Notes: a model not told the origin generated them from the letters alone. DNA of 42,128 nucleotides from an uncultured Lachnospiraceae bacterium (GCA_910580015.1 CAJTVT010000024.1:1-42128), one strand, 5' to 3'. Positions 25,265 through 34,323 are shown, numbered from the stretch's first letter. Numbers and translations: made by a program.

Positions 25265-25430
25265 TTATTACTCCAGCGGTTAAATATCGCGCAATTTACG
25301 CAGAATAAATTTTCATCTGCAAGGCGCAAGATTGAGTTGTAACGAGGGTTACAACGATTGATGACAACACGGCAGATAGAAATTTAGACAAGTAAAAACT
25401 GTAATATTTAACCGCCAGAGTAATAATCAT
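25265..25430. repeat. MITE-like element with CCAGCGGTTAAATAT ends, inside the rib operon
   Basis: The ends read TTATTACTCCAGCGG and, on the other side, the complement with two changes. The core has ACGCAGAAT, TCTGCAAGGC and a GTTGTAAC...GTTACAAC stem, so its plan resembles both the 16268 element and the CTAGTGTA elements. It separates ribBA from ribH. Confidence 0.8.
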
Positions 25431-25500
25431 TCTGCAAGCTGAAATTCAGCATTCCATTTGAAAATCTACGATTTGTTTTTTATTTTTGATACAGATGATG

Positions 25501-26703
25501 TTAATAATCTGTCATATGATGCATTTTATTTTGTTTTGTCTTTAAATAAAACACGTCTGTCTTTTTTGCTGGCATCTGGATCGGCACCCGCTCTTCAATG
25601 GAAATACCATAGCCAGATAATCCGGTAATCTTTTTGGGATTGTTCGTCAAAAGCCTCAGTTTTTCTGCACCCAGATCATGGAGGATCTGCGCACCTATGC
25701 CATAATCTCTCAAATCTGGCTCAAATCCAAGCTTCACATTGGCTTCCACAGTATCAAGCCCTTGTTCCTGAAGTTCATATGCTTTCAATTTGTTGATCAA
25801 GCCAATTCCTCGACCTTCCTGACGCATATACAGTAAGATTCCCCTGCCTTCCTGGGCAATTGCTTTCATAGCAGCATCCAATTGTTCTCCACAATCACAC
25901 CGCCCAGAACCAAATACATCTCCCGTCAAACATTCTGAATGCACTCGGCATAATACGGGCTTGCCATCGGAGATATCTCCCATCGTCAACGCTACATGAT
26001 GCTCTCCATTTAATTTATTGATATAGCCATAAATCTCAAATTCCCCGTATTGCGTCGGCATTTTTGCATGTGCTTCCTGCTGGACCAGGCTATCTCTGTC
26101 CATCCGGTAACGTACCAAATCTGCTACCGTGATCACTGTCATCTGAAATTTTTCCGCAAATTCCAACAGCTCTGTGGTGCGCATCATACTTCCGTCTTCC
26201 CGCATAATCTCACAGCAGAGTCCACAAGGCTTTAATCCTGCAAGAACCGCAAGATCCACCGTAGCTTCCGTGTGTCCAGTACGTTTTAACACGCCACCTT
26301 CCCTAGCCTCCAAGGGAAACATATGGCCCGGCCTGCGAAAATCTTCTGGTCTGGCCCCATCCTTCACTGCGAGCAATGCCGTCTCAGAACGCTCAAAGGC
26401 AGAGATTCCTGTTTCTGTGTCAATTCCATCAATGGACACCGTAAATGCAGTCTGATGGTTATCTGTGTTCTGCTCTACCATCTGATTTAAACCAAGCTGC
26501 TTACACAGTTCTTTATCCATCGGCATACAAATCAACCCTTTTCCATGGGTGGCCATAAAGTTAATATTTTCTGGTGTGGCAAATTCTGCTGCACAGATAA
26601 AATCCCCCTCATTTTCCCTGTCTGGATCGTCAATAACCATCACAATTTTTCCCAGGCGGATATCCAAAAGAGCTTGTTCCACCGTATCTAATTTTTTACT
26701 CAA
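25501..26703 (-). CDS. ribBA: Bifunctional DHBP synthase / GTP cyclohydrolase II
   Basis: A 400-residue fusion supplying both precursors of riboflavin. The N-terminal RibB part (about 1-200) has VMVIDDPDRENEGDF, ATPENINFMATHGKGLICMP and the RRPGHMFPLEAREGGVLKRTGHTEA block, and makes 3,4-dihydroxy-2-butanone 4-phosphate. The C-terminal RibA part has RVHSECLTGDVFGSGRCDCG (zinc cysteines), YMRQEGRGIGLINKLKAY and TNNPKKI. The start is taken as TTG at 26703 (SKKLDTVEQ) with AAAGGATG upstream; another TTG at 26742 is less likely. It follows ribE across the tandem-repeat stretch at 26763..27044. Confidence 0.95.
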   Translation of the reverse strand: MSKKLDTVEQALLDIRLGKIVMVIDDPDRENEGDFICAAEFATPENINFMATHGKGLICMPMDKELCKQLGLNQMVEQNTDNHQTAFTVSIDGIDTETGISAFERSETALLAVKDGARPEDFRRPGHMFPLEAREGGVLKRTGHTEATVDLAVLAGLKPCGLCCEIMREDGSMMRTTELLEFAEKFQMTVITVADLVRYRMDRDSLVQQEAHAKMPTQYGEFEIYGYINKLNGEHHVALTMGDISDGKPVLCRVHSECLTGDVFGSGRCDCGEQLDAAMKAIAQEGRGILLYMRQEGRGIGLINKLKAYELQEQGLDTVEANVKLGFEPDLRDYGIGAQILHDLGAEKLRLLTNNPKKITGLSGYGISIEERVPIQMPAKKTDVFYLKTKQNKMHHMTDY

Positions 26704-26762
26704 TTCCCATTCATCCTTTCTGTAATTCTTTTTTAATAACAATGCAAATTCTATTTTCCAAA

Positions 26763-27044
26763 TATTTAAAGAAATCCATGTACCATCAAAAAACTTTCAT
26801 TGATTCTGCTCTGTTAGTTTTCTTCTTCTTTCCAAATATTTAAAGAAATCCATATTTCATCAAAAAACTTTTATTGATTCTACTCTGTTGGTTTTTTCTC
26901 TCCCCATATTTAAAGAAATCCATATTTCATCAAAAAACTTTCATTGATTCTGCTCTGTTGGTTTTTCTCTCCCCATATTTAAAGAAATCCATGTTCCATC
27001 AAAAAACTTTCATTGATTCTGCTCTGTTGGTTTTCTTCTTCCTT
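26763..27044. repeat. Four tandem repeats of 69-74 bp spanning the ribE 3' end
   Basis: Units start with TATTTAAAGAAATCC at 26763, 26837, 26907 and 26976. On the minus strand each encodes NQQSRIN(E/K)SFLM(x)(x)GFL followed by a stop codon. The unit nearest ribE forms the actual last 17 codons of ribE, and the other three lie after the stop codon. Units differ by a few substitutions and by the length of the C/T-rich part. Confidence 0.9.
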
Positions 27045-27629
27045 CCCCAGCAACAATTTTTCCACATATTTTCCCAACACATCACATTCGATATTTACTA
27101 TGCCGCCTACCGCTTTTTCCGCCAAAGCTGTCTCCTTTCGGGTATGAGGAATTACCGACACCTGAAAATCTTGTTCTCTCACGGTTGCCACGGTAAGACT
27201 GATTCCATCGATTGCCACAGAGCCTTTCTCCACAATATAGCGAAGCAATGTCGAATCTGCTTGTATGGTATACCACACCGCATTTTCCTCCTGACGGATG
27301 TCTGTAATCTTACCTGTTCCATCTATATGACCAGAAACAATATGTCCGCCAAACCTGCCGTTGGCAGCCATGGCACGTTCCAAATTCACAATTCCAGGAA
27401 CAGCTATCTCTGATAAGCTGCTGCGGCGAATGGTTTCCGCCATCACATCCGCCGTAAAACTGTCTGTTCCAAGGGATGTCACCGTAAGACAAATTCCATT
27501 AACCGCAATACTATCTCCGATTTTCGTTCCTTCGAGGACCTTTTGACAGCGAATCCGAATCTGTGCTGACACACCGCCTTTTTTTATTTCACAAAGTGTT
27601 CCTGTCTCTTCTATAATTCCGGTAAACAT
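26979..27629 (-). CDS. ribE: Riboflavin synthase alpha chain
   Basis: A 216-residue enzyme that makes riboflavin from two lumazine molecules. There are two lumazine-binding domains. The first starts MFTGIIEETG, with IGDSIAVNGICLTVTSLG and FTADVMAETIRRSSL; the second has GGHIVSGHIDGTGKI, KGSVAIDGISLTVATV and VSVIPHTRKETALAEK. The last 17 residues (NQQSRINESFLMEHGFL) come from a tandemly repeated DNA unit and are probably a late addition. It lies between ribD and ribBA. Confidence 0.95.
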   Translation of the reverse strand: MFTGIIEETGTLCEIKKGGVSAQIRIRCQKVLEGTKIGDSIAVNGICLTVTSLGTDSFTADVMAETIRRSSLSEIAVPGIVNLERAMAANGRFGGHIVSGHIDGTGKITDIRQEENAVWYTIQADSTLLRYIVEKGSVAIDGISLTVATVREQDFQVSVIPHTRKETALAEKAVGGIVNIECDVLGKYVEKLLLGKEEENQQSRINESFLMEHGFL

Positions 27630-27680
27630 AGCCTTCTCCTTTCGTATTTCACTGGTTCCTGCCCTCCATTGTGCAGCAGT

Positions 27681-28868
27681 TTACCGACAGACTGCATTCT
27701 GATTTTCAATCCTTCCAGTAATGCAGATATCCTCTCCGAATTTCGAAACCTCTATGCCCTGCAACGTCACTGCATCCTCCATCTTAGGAATACCGAGGCC
27801 CTCCACCGGAGACTTTGCATTTGCACCAGCCACCAATTTAGGCGCTACAAAAGCATAAACCCGCTGAACCAATCCTTCTTGTAACGCAGAGGCATTTAAA
27901 GTTCCTCCTCCTTCTAATAAAATACTGTCGATTCCTCTTTCTCCCAACTGGAAAAAGAGCTGTTTTAAATCCAACTGTAGCGTGCAGCAGCTAGGTTTTA
28001 GGGGAATTTCCAATAGAATAATTCCTTTTTCCTGCAAATACTGTCTGACTTTCTCCAATGCTCTTGGCATTTTCTGTTTTTCTTCACACTTATGATAGAA
28101 TTCCTTCGCCGCCTGACCATTCCATGCTATAATTGTCTGAAAATCTTTGGCTGTCTGCACAATCTGGCTGTCTGTCGGGATTCGTAGCCTAGTGTCACAA
28201 ATAATTCGCACTGGATCTCTTCCCCCTTTTATTCGGCAGTTTAGCATCGGATCATCTGCAAGCACTGTGCCGATCCCTGCCATAATGCCTCGATAACGAT
28301 TTCTCAGACACTGCACATAATTTCTGGATTCCACGCCTGTAACCCATTTGGAATCTCCTGTCTCACAGGCAATTTTACCATCCAATGTCATTGCATATTT
28401 CATCGCTACAAAGGAACGTTTCTGTTCCATATAATAAAAAAACACTTCATTTAAAGTCTTACATTCTTCTTCTAAAATTCCAACTTCCACTTCCACCCCA
28501 TGTTCCTGAAGAATTTTTACGCCCTTTCCCGCCACCTGGGGATTGGAATCCAGACACCCCACATATACTTTCTTAATCTTCTTTTCCAAAATAATCTCTG
28601 TACAGGGTGGTGTTTTCCCATAATGGCAGCAGGGCTCTAAGGTCACATAGAGCTCGGCCCCCTTGGATTCTTCTTTGCATTGGAGCAGTGCATTGCGCTC
28701 CGCGTGATAGCCGCCATACATTTCATGGTAACCTTTCGCAATCACCACACCATCTTTTACTACTACGCAACCCACCATAGGGTTTGGCGATACTTTTCCT
28801 TCTCCCTGTCTGGCCAGCTCTAAGGCCATACGCATGTAATCTTGCGGACAATTCCTGGATGATTCCAT
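27681..28868 (-). CDS. ribD: Bifunctional riboflavin deaminase/reductase RibD
   Basis: A 395-residue enzyme for the second and third steps of riboflavin synthesis. The N-terminal cytidine-deaminase-like domain starts near YMRMALELARQGEGKVSPNPMVG and has the zinc motifs HAERNALLQ and EPCCHYGKTPPCTE. The C-terminal reductase domain starts at about 150 (FVAMKYAMTLDGKIACETGDSKWVTG) and ends with ILLEGGGTLNASAL. The start is the ATG at 28868 with AGAGAGG upstream; a GTG at 28895 overlapping the ribU stop is the alternative. It is the second gene of the operon. Confidence 0.95.
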   Translation of the reverse strand: MESSRNCPQDYMRMALELARQGEGKVSPNPMVGCVVVKDGVVIAKGYHEMYGGYHAERNALLQCKEESKGAELYVTLEPCCHYGKTPPCTEIILEKKIKKVYVGCLDSNPQVAGKGVKILQEHGVEVEVGILEEECKTLNEVFFYYMEQKRSFVAMKYAMTLDGKIACETGDSKWVTGVESRNYVQCLRNRYRGIMAGIGTVLADDPMLNCRIKGGRDPVRIICDTRLRIPTDSQIVQTAKDFQTIIAWNGQAAKEFYHKCEEKQKMPRALEKVRQYLQEKGIILLEIPLKPSCCTLQLDLKQLFFQLGERGIDSILLEGGGTLNASALQEGLVQRVYAFVAPKLVAGANAKSPVEGLGIPKMEDAVTLQGIEVSKFGEDICITGRIENQNAVCR

Positions 28869-28891
28869 CTTCTGATTCCTCTCTCTTTCGA

Positions 28892-29509
28892 TCACTGATT
28901 TCGGTAAGTTCCCTTTAAAAAAGGCGAGATTTGCTTATAAATTAATACGGTAATTCCCACGCTGATCAGTCCCTTTACCAAAGTAAATGGGGTATTAAAC
29001 ACAATCAAACATTCCAAAATACTATCCACCCCTGGAAGGATCGCCTGATATGCTGTCAAGATCGCGTCTTTTGCCATAAAACTATAATAAAAGGGATATA
29101 CAATGTAATAGTTCGAAACGATACTAACCAACGCCATCAGAAATGCCCCAGCCATCGCTCCCAAAACAGCGCTTTTCTTTTTCTTCCAGTTTCGGTAAAT
29201 TAATCCTGCTGGAAGTACAAAACAGGCACCTAATATAAAGTTCGATAATTCTCCCACACCACCTGTGGAAGACAAAAACAGATGCATAAGATTTTTGATA
29301 AGACAAATCATCACGCCGCTTACAGGCCCCATTGCAAATGCCCCCAGCAAAGCTGGAAGATCACTCAAATCCATTTTGATAAAGGGTGGCATAATGGGAA
29401 CGGAAAATTCCAAAAACATTAACACAAAAGCAATGGCAGAAAGCATGGCTATCATCGTAAGTTTCCAGATATCCACATGTTTTTCCGTTGTTTTTGTCAC
29501 TGTACTCAT
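28892..29509 (-). CDS. ribU: Riboflavin ECF transporter substrate-binding subunit RibU
   Basis: A 205-residue membrane protein with about six helices: WKLTMIAMLSAIAFVLMFLEF, then PALLGAFAMGPVSGVMICLIKNLMHLF, ILGACFVLPAGLIY and three C-terminal helices. The Ala-rich first helix and the long amphipathic loops are typical of ECF S components. It captures riboflavin and works with an EcfA-EcfA'-EcfT module encoded elsewhere. It is the first gene behind the FMN riboswitch, which supports the substrate. Confidence 0.9.
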   Translation of the reverse strand: MSTVTKTTEKHVDIWKLTMIAMLSAIAFVLMFLEFSVPIMPPFIKMDLSDLPALLGAFAMGPVSGVMICLIKNLMHLFLSSTGGVGELSNFILGACFVLPAGLIYRNWKKKKSAVLGAMAGAFLMALVSIVSNYYIVYPFYYSFMAKDAILTAYQAILPGVDSILECLIVFNTPFTLVKGLISVGITVLIYKQISPFLKGTYRNQ

Positions 29510-29614
29510 TTACGAAAACTCCTTTCCTCTTTGTGTTGCGCCAGTTCTCTCCAGATTCTTTCCTTGGATGATTGCTGTTTTTCTTCTTGACATGTCAAAA
29601 CTTCTTCAAATTCG

Positions 29615-29779
29615 CTAGTGTACTGACACGTTTATATTTGGTGAAACTACGCAGAATTTTCATTCTTCTGCAAGGCAGATTTTCAACGGTGTAGCGGTGG
29701 CTACAGCTAGAAAATCTAACGCAGCAGATGGATGAAAAGGCAAGTAGATTTGCCTAATTATAAATGTGTCAGTACACTA
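29615..29779. repeat. MITE, CTAGTGTACTGAC family, inside the rib leader
   Basis: A 165-bp copy nearly identical to the element at 21969..22134; its right end reads CACTAT instead of CACTAG. It lies in the transcribed leader between the riboswitch terminator (29801..29834) and ribU (start at 29509). Its long folded core must therefore be part of the rib mRNA. Confidence 0.9.
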
Positions 29780-29800
29780 TTTTCTCTCGAATCACCATGT

Positions 29801-29834
29801 AAAAAGAAAACCCTGGATCTAGATCGATCCAGGG
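29801..29834 (-). terminator. Terminator of the FMN riboswitch
   Basis: On the minus strand CCCTGGATC and GATCCAGGG (29826-29834 and 29811-29819) form a nine-bp stem, followed directly by TTTTCTTTTT. It follows the aptamer by about 35 bases, so control is by transcription termination when FMN is bound. Confidence 0.9.
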
Positions 29835-29868
29835 CAAACACACAGCCGCACATGCGCAAACACAATTT

Positions 29869-30021
29869 CTTCTCTCATCCAGACTGTACTGTCGGTTTTG
29901 GATTCTCACCAAATCATGCCATATGGCTCACGGACTTGCCTTCTTAAAAGTATCACCGTCGGTCGGGAATTCCATCTCTCAAAGAATTTCTCGAAAGAAT
30001 AGTCACCCTGCCCTGAAGAAC
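29869..30021 (-). promoter_or_regulatory. FMN riboswitch (RFN element)
   Basis: On the minus strand the conserved parts follow in order: CTTCAGGGCAGGGTG, GAAATTC, CCGACCGACGGTGA, AAGTCCGTGAGCC, TTGGTGAGAATCC, AAAACCGACAGTACAGTCTGGATGAGAGAAG. This is the classical RFN aptamer. FMN binding should favour the terminator at 29801..29834 and shut off ribU-ribD-ribE-ribBA-ribH. The long P3 region (GAAATTC...GAATTC) is larger than minimal. Confidence 0.95.
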
Positions 30022-30029
30022 GCTATTCA

Positions 30030-30058
30030 TTTATGGCTATATTCTACTCCTGTGTCAA
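30030..30058 (-). promoter_or_regulatory. Promoter of the rib operon
   Basis: On the minus strand a perfect TTGACA (30053-30058), a 17-base spacer and CATAAA (30030-30035). The predicted start is a few bases before the riboswitch. Confidence 0.65.
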
Positions 30059-30096
30059 GTATCTGTCAACAGGCAGATTTATCATATCTCACCAAA

Positions 30097-31803
30097 TTAT
30101 TCATCGGATGCAGAGGCATTACATTGCAATACAATGGCTTCATACGCCCGAATACGCATGTTTTGTTCTATTGCGCAATCGCAATAATTTCCTATTATTT
30201 TTACCAAATCTGACGCTTTTGCAAATGCTTCAGGCAATGGAAATGTCCTCTCATTACAAGAAAAATTACAGATAACAAGAAGCTGCTCTCTTCCAAGTGT
30301 CCGTGTATATACATAGAGTTCCCTATCCTCTGGCAGCAGTAAATCATATCTTCCATATACGATAATAGGATGCTTTTTCCTAAGCCGTATAAGCTCCTGA
30401 TAATAAGAAAATACAGAATCTTTTCTCTCCATCTGCTCCTTTGCGTTAATCGTTTTATAATTTGGATTCACCATAATCCATGGCTCTCCATCCGTAAATC
30501 CTGCATTTTTACTATTATCCCATTGAAATGGCGTTCTGGCATTATCTCTGCTTTTGTATCTTAAATATTTCAGCATCTGTTCTTTTTCAAACACACCTTT
30601 TTCCAGCAATTCATAATACGCATTCACGCTGTCCAAATCTCGAAAATCTTCTATCTTGTCAAATGGTGCATTTGTCATTCCAAGTTCCTCTCCCTGATAA
30701 ATATAGGGTGTTCCCTGCATCATATGAAGACAAGTTGCAAGCATCTTTGCTGATAATTCCCAGTACGCTTCACTATCATTTCCATATCGGCTCACGGATC
30801 TAGGTTGATCGTGGTTCTCCCAATATAAGCTGTTCCATGCTGTCTCTTCCAATCCTTTTTGCCACTTTGTCAAAACTGCTTTCAGTTCTCGTAAATCTAT
30901 CTTCTTGTCCGTCCACTTATTGTTCCCATCTGCATCCACATCCATATGCTCAAACTGAAATACCATATTCAGCTCTTTCTCATCCTTACGGGCATATTTC
31001 ATTGCTTCTTCTAATGTCACTCCAGAACATTCCCCTACCGTCAAGGTATCTGCACGGTCCAGAACGTTTTGCCTCATCTCTTGAAGGTATTCATGCACAT
31101 GTGGGCCATTCGCCGCCTCGTTGAAACTTGCATACCCATTCACACCCTCTTCTCCATCTGGGAACTCAGAATTTTTTGAAATCAGGCTAATCACGTCCAT
31201 ACGAAAACCATCAATTCCCTTGTCAAGCCACCAATTCATCATACGATAAATTTCCGTTCTTACTGCCTTGTTATCCCAATTCAAATCAGGCTGTTTTTTC
31301 GAAAACAGATGCAGATAATACATCTTCGTCTCCTCATCATACATCCATGCGGAACCAGAAAAACAAGACCCCCAATTGTTGGGTTCTTTTCCATTCTTCC
31401 CTTCTCTCCAGATATAATAATCTCTGTAGGGATTTTCCTTAGACTTTCTGCTCTCCACAAACCATGGATGTTCATCTGATGTGTGATTCACAACAAGATC
31501 CATCACGATTTTTAATCCTCTGTCATGGGCGGCTGATAACATTTCATCGAAGTCTTTCATGGTTCCAAATTCTTTCATAATGCTCTGATAATCACTGATA
31601 TCATACCCATTGTCGTCGTTTGGAGATTGATAAACGGGTGAGAGCCAAATTACATCCACTCCAAGTTCTTTCAAATAATCCAACTTCTGTGTAATCCCCT
31701 TTAAATCACCAATTCCATCTCCATTGCTGTCCTTAAAACTTCGTGGATAGATCTGATATACCACACTCTCTTTCCACCATTTTCTGTCTAATTTCACTTC
31801 CAT
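30097..31803 (-). CDS. malL: GH13 alpha-glucosidase, oligo-1,6-glucosidase type
   Basis: A 568-residue cytosolic glycoside hydrolase with no signal peptide. It opens WWKESVVYQIYPRSFKDSNGDGIGD. Region I is DLVVNHTSDEHPW and region V is QPDLNW. Region II is GFRMDVISL, with the nucleophile Asp followed by Val, the residue linked to alpha-1,6 preference. Region III is LTVGECSGV, with the acid Glu; region IV is ENHDQPR. The length suits family GH13_31. Isomaltose or short isomalto-oligosaccharides are the likely substrates; trehalose-6-phosphate is a weaker alternative. There is no transporter or regulator nearby. Confidence 0.85.
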   Translation of the reverse strand: MEVKLDRKWWKESVVYQIYPRSFKDSNGDGIGDLKGITQKLDYLKELGVDVIWLSPVYQSPNDDNGYDISDYQSIMKEFGTMKDFDEMLSAAHDRGLKIVMDLVVNHTSDEHPWFVESRKSKENPYRDYYIWREGKNGKEPNNWGSCFSGSAWMYDEETKMYYLHLFSKKQPDLNWDNKAVRTEIYRMMNWWLDKGIDGFRMDVISLISKNSEFPDGEEGVNGYASFNEAANGPHVHEYLQEMRQNVLDRADTLTVGECSGVTLEEAMKYARKDEKELNMVFQFEHMDVDADGNNKWTDKKIDLRELKAVLTKWQKGLEETAWNSLYWENHDQPRSVSRYGNDSEAYWELSAKMLATCLHMMQGTPYIYQGEELGMTNAPFDKIEDFRDLDSVNAYYELLEKGVFEKEQMLKYLRYKSRDNARTPFQWDNSKNAGFTDGEPWIMVNPNYKTINAKEQMERKDSVFSYYQELIRLRKKHPIIVYGRYDLLLPEDRELYVYTRTLGREQLLVICNFSCNERTFPLPEAFAKASDLVKIIGNYCDCAIEQNMRIRAYEAIVLQCNASASDE

Positions 31804-31854
31804 CTTAAAACCCCCATTGTCTTAATATTCGGATTCTCTTTGTGTCTGATTTTG

Positions 31855-31890
31855 AAAAGAACAGATCACCGTCTTGGAATCTGTTCTTTT
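31855..31890 (-). terminator. Terminator after tex
   Basis: On the minus strand the 12-bp stem AAAAGAACAGAT / ATCTGTTCTTTT encloses a 12-base loop and is followed by a CAAAA stretch after the four T of the stem. It separates tex from the glucosidase gene. No clear promoter lies between it and the glucosidase start. Confidence 0.65.
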
Positions 31891-31992
31891 GGTTTACACA
31901 CAACCTGTTATATCATTCTGTTATATCATTGTTTCATATCTTTTTTGCAATTTTAGAAATGCCACTGGATAGAAATCATGATTCTGTACATC

Positions 31993-34134
31993 TTAAAACT
32001 TCATTGTAAGCTGAATCCGTTTTTTCTTTAAGTCCACACTCAGAACCTGAACTTCCACAATATCCCCCACACTGACAGCCTCCAAAGGATGCTTGATATA
32101 ACGCTCTGTCATCTGAGAAATATGTACCAATCCGTCCTGATGGACTCCGATATCCACAAAAGCACCAAAGTCAATGACATTTCTCACTGTCCCCTTCAGA
32201 ATCATCCCTGGTGTCAAATCCTTCATCTCAAGCACATCTGTGCGAAGAATTGGCTTTGGCATTTCATCTCTGGGATCTCGCGCTGGCTTTTCCAATTCCT
32301 TCACAATATCTTGTAAGGTCATCTCCCCAATATCCAGCTCTTTTGCAAGCTTTTTATAATCTGAAATTTTTTTGGAAATACCTGATAATTTGCCATTGCG
32401 GATATCCTCTGGAACAAATCCTAGATTATCCAAAAGCTTCAACGCTGCGTCATAACTTTCGGGGTGAACACTGGTGCCATCCAGAGGATTTTTTCCATCG
32501 CTGATACGCATAAATCCTGCACACTGTTCAAAAGCTTTGGGTCCTAACTTTGCCACCTTCAAGAGCTGAGAGCGGGTCAAAAATCTTCCATTCTCCTCTC
32601 GGTAAGCTACAATATTTTTGGCGGTTACTTTCGTAATTCCAGAAATATATTCCAGTAAAGATGCCGAAGCGGTGTTCAGATCCACACCTACTTTATTTAC
32701 ACAGTCCTCCACCACACCATTTAATGCGCCACTTAACTTTTTCTGATTCATATCATGTTGATATTGTCCCACACCGATGGATTTCGGGTCAATCTTTACA
32801 AGCTCGGCCAATGGATCCTGTAGACGCCTAGCAATGGAAGCTGCACTTCGCTGTCCCACGTCAAAATTCGGAAATTCCTCTGTGGCAAGTTTGCTGGCAG
32901 AATAAACGGAGGCGCCAGCTTCATTTACGATAATGTATTGTACTGGTTTTTGGATCTCTTTCAACAGATCCACAATCACCATTTCTGACTCACGGGAAGC
33001 TGTACCATTCCCCACAGAAATGAGAGAAATTCCATATTTGTCTATCATCTTTTTCAGAACTGCTTTGGCCTGATCTACCTTATTCTGAGGGGCTGTGGGA
33101 TAAATCACAGTTGTATCCAATACCTTCCCTGTGGAATCCACCACAGCAAGCTTACATCCAGTACGAAAGGCCGGATCCCAGCCCAAAACTACATGTCCTG
33201 CAATTGGAGGCTGCATTAAAAGTTGCTCCAAATTCTTGCCAAATACGCGGATCGCACCATCCTCGGCGCGTTCTGTCAATTCGTTGCGAATTTCCCGCTC
33301 AATGGCAGGCGCAATCAGACGTTTGTAGCTGTCTTCAACCACCGCCTTAAGGACCGGTGTGGTGTTAGGATTCTCTTTTACAATCGTCTTTTTCTCCAGA
33401 TACTGTTGAATCTGGTCTATGGGTGCTTCCACCTTTACCGTCAGAACTTTTTCCGCTTCCCCTCGATTTAACGCAAGAATCCGGTGACCTGCAAGCTTTG
33501 CCAATCCTTCCTCAAAGTCATAATACATTTCGTACACGGATTCTGTATCTGGATCTTTGGCAACGGATACAATTTTTCCAACACGCATAGTAAGATCACG
33601 GATATACTTCCGATAACCAGCCTCGTCGGAAATTGCTTCCGCCAAGATATCCATTGCTCCTGCAAGGGCATCTTTTCCTGTCTCCACCCCTTTTTCTGGA
33701 TTCACAAAACTCTCTGCCTCCTGTTCCAAGGGCTTGTCCGTCATCTGAAGTAAAATAATATTTGCCAATGGTTCCAGTCCTTTTTCCTTGGCAATCGTAG
33801 CACGAGTACGCCGTTTGGGGCGGTATGGGCGATATAGATCTTCCACGGCAACTAACGTTTCTGCCGCCTGGATCTGCATCTTTAACGCTTCTGTCAACTT
33901 TCCCTGCTCTTCTATACTTGAGATCACCTGCTCTTTTTTCTCTTCTAGATTCCGCAGGTAGCTAAGACGTTCATTTAGATTTCGCAGCACCTCATCGTTT
34001 AAAGCTCCCGTTGCTTCTTTCCGGTATCTAGATATAAAAGGGATCGTATTTCCCTCATCAATCAGTTTTACCGCAGCCTCCGCCTGCTGCATTCGGATGT
34101 CCAATTCCTCTGCCAGTTTTGCAATAATGTCCAT
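31993..34134 (-). CDS. tex: Tex family RNA-binding protein
   Basis: A 713-residue protein with the Tex order: N-terminal helical HTH-like part starting MDIIAKLAEELDIR, then TIPFISRYRKEATGAL, and a YqgF/RNase H-like domain at about 325-450 (VVLGWDPAFRTGCKLAVVDSTG). Helix-hairpin-helix motifs follow at about 500-560 (VNKVGVDLNTASASLLEYISGI), and a C-terminal S1 domain ends the protein at about 640-712 (GMILKGTVRNVIDFGAFVDIGVHQDGLVH). It binds RNA and affects transcription and RNA turnover. The start is the ATG at 34134 with AAGGAGA upstream; the open frame runs 72 codons further but lies over the promoter. Confidence 0.94.
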   Translation of the reverse strand: MDIIAKLAEELDIRMQQAEAAVKLIDEGNTIPFISRYRKEATGALNDEVLRNLNERLSYLRNLEEKKEQVISSIEEQGKLTEALKMQIQAAETLVAVEDLYRPYRPKRRTRATIAKEKGLEPLANIILLQMTDKPLEQEAESFVNPEKGVETGKDALAGAMDILAEAISDEAGYRKYIRDLTMRVGKIVSVAKDPDTESVYEMYYDFEEGLAKLAGHRILALNRGEAEKVLTVKVEAPIDQIQQYLEKKTIVKENPNTTPVLKAVVEDSYKRLIAPAIEREIRNELTERAEDGAIRVFGKNLEQLLMQPPIAGHVVLGWDPAFRTGCKLAVVDSTGKVLDTTVIYPTAPQNKVDQAKAVLKKMIDKYGISLISVGNGTASRESEMVIVDLLKEIQKPVQYIIVNEAGASVYSASKLATEEFPNFDVGQRSAASIARRLQDPLAELVKIDPKSIGVGQYQHDMNQKKLSGALNGVVEDCVNKVGVDLNTASASLLEYISGITKVTAKNIVAYREENGRFLTRSQLLKVAKLGPKAFEQCAGFMRISDGKNPLDGTSVHPESYDAALKLLDNLGFVPEDIRNGKLSGISKKISDYKKLAKELDIGEMTLQDIVKELEKPARDPRDEMPKPILRTDVLEMKDLTPGMILKGTVRNVIDFGAFVDIGVHQDGLVHISQMTERYIKHPLEAVSVGDIVEVQVLSVDLKKKRIQLTMKF

Positions 34135-34173
34135 TCTAACTATCTCCTTCATGCCTCTCAATCTTTGCCCTTC

Positions 34174-34202
34174 ATTATAGCCCATTGCCATTGTTCTTTC
34201 AA
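34174..34202 (-). promoter_or_regulatory. Promoter of tex
   Basis: On the minus strand TTGAAA (34197-34202), a 17-base spacer and a perfect TATAAT (34174-34179), 40 bases upstream of the ATG at 34134. It rules out the longer reading frame as the translated one. Confidence 0.75.
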
Positions 34203-34294
34203 GAAAGATTCTGCATAAATTTTCCATTTTTCTAACCCCAAGATCCGCTGATACCTGCGGACAACCTCCATAATGAATCATTAAAAAAATATAT

Positions 34295-34323
34295 TTGTGT
34301 TTTCTCTTAGCACATGCTACAAT
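34295..34323 (+). promoter_or_regulatory. Promoter of the small membrane protein gene
   Basis: TTGTGT (34295-34300), a 17-base spacer and TACAAT (34318-34323), about 50 bases before the ATG at 34372, back to back with the tex promoter. Confidence 0.6.

Noticed and set aside
26763..27044. CRISPR-like array
   Set aside because: The units are contiguous repeats of 69-74 bp without unique spacers, and each is a copy of the ribE end. There are no cas genes.
26874..27413. 179-codon plus-strand open frame with repeated parts
   Set aside because: It is the antisense shadow of ribE and of the tandem repeats, without a ribosome binding site.
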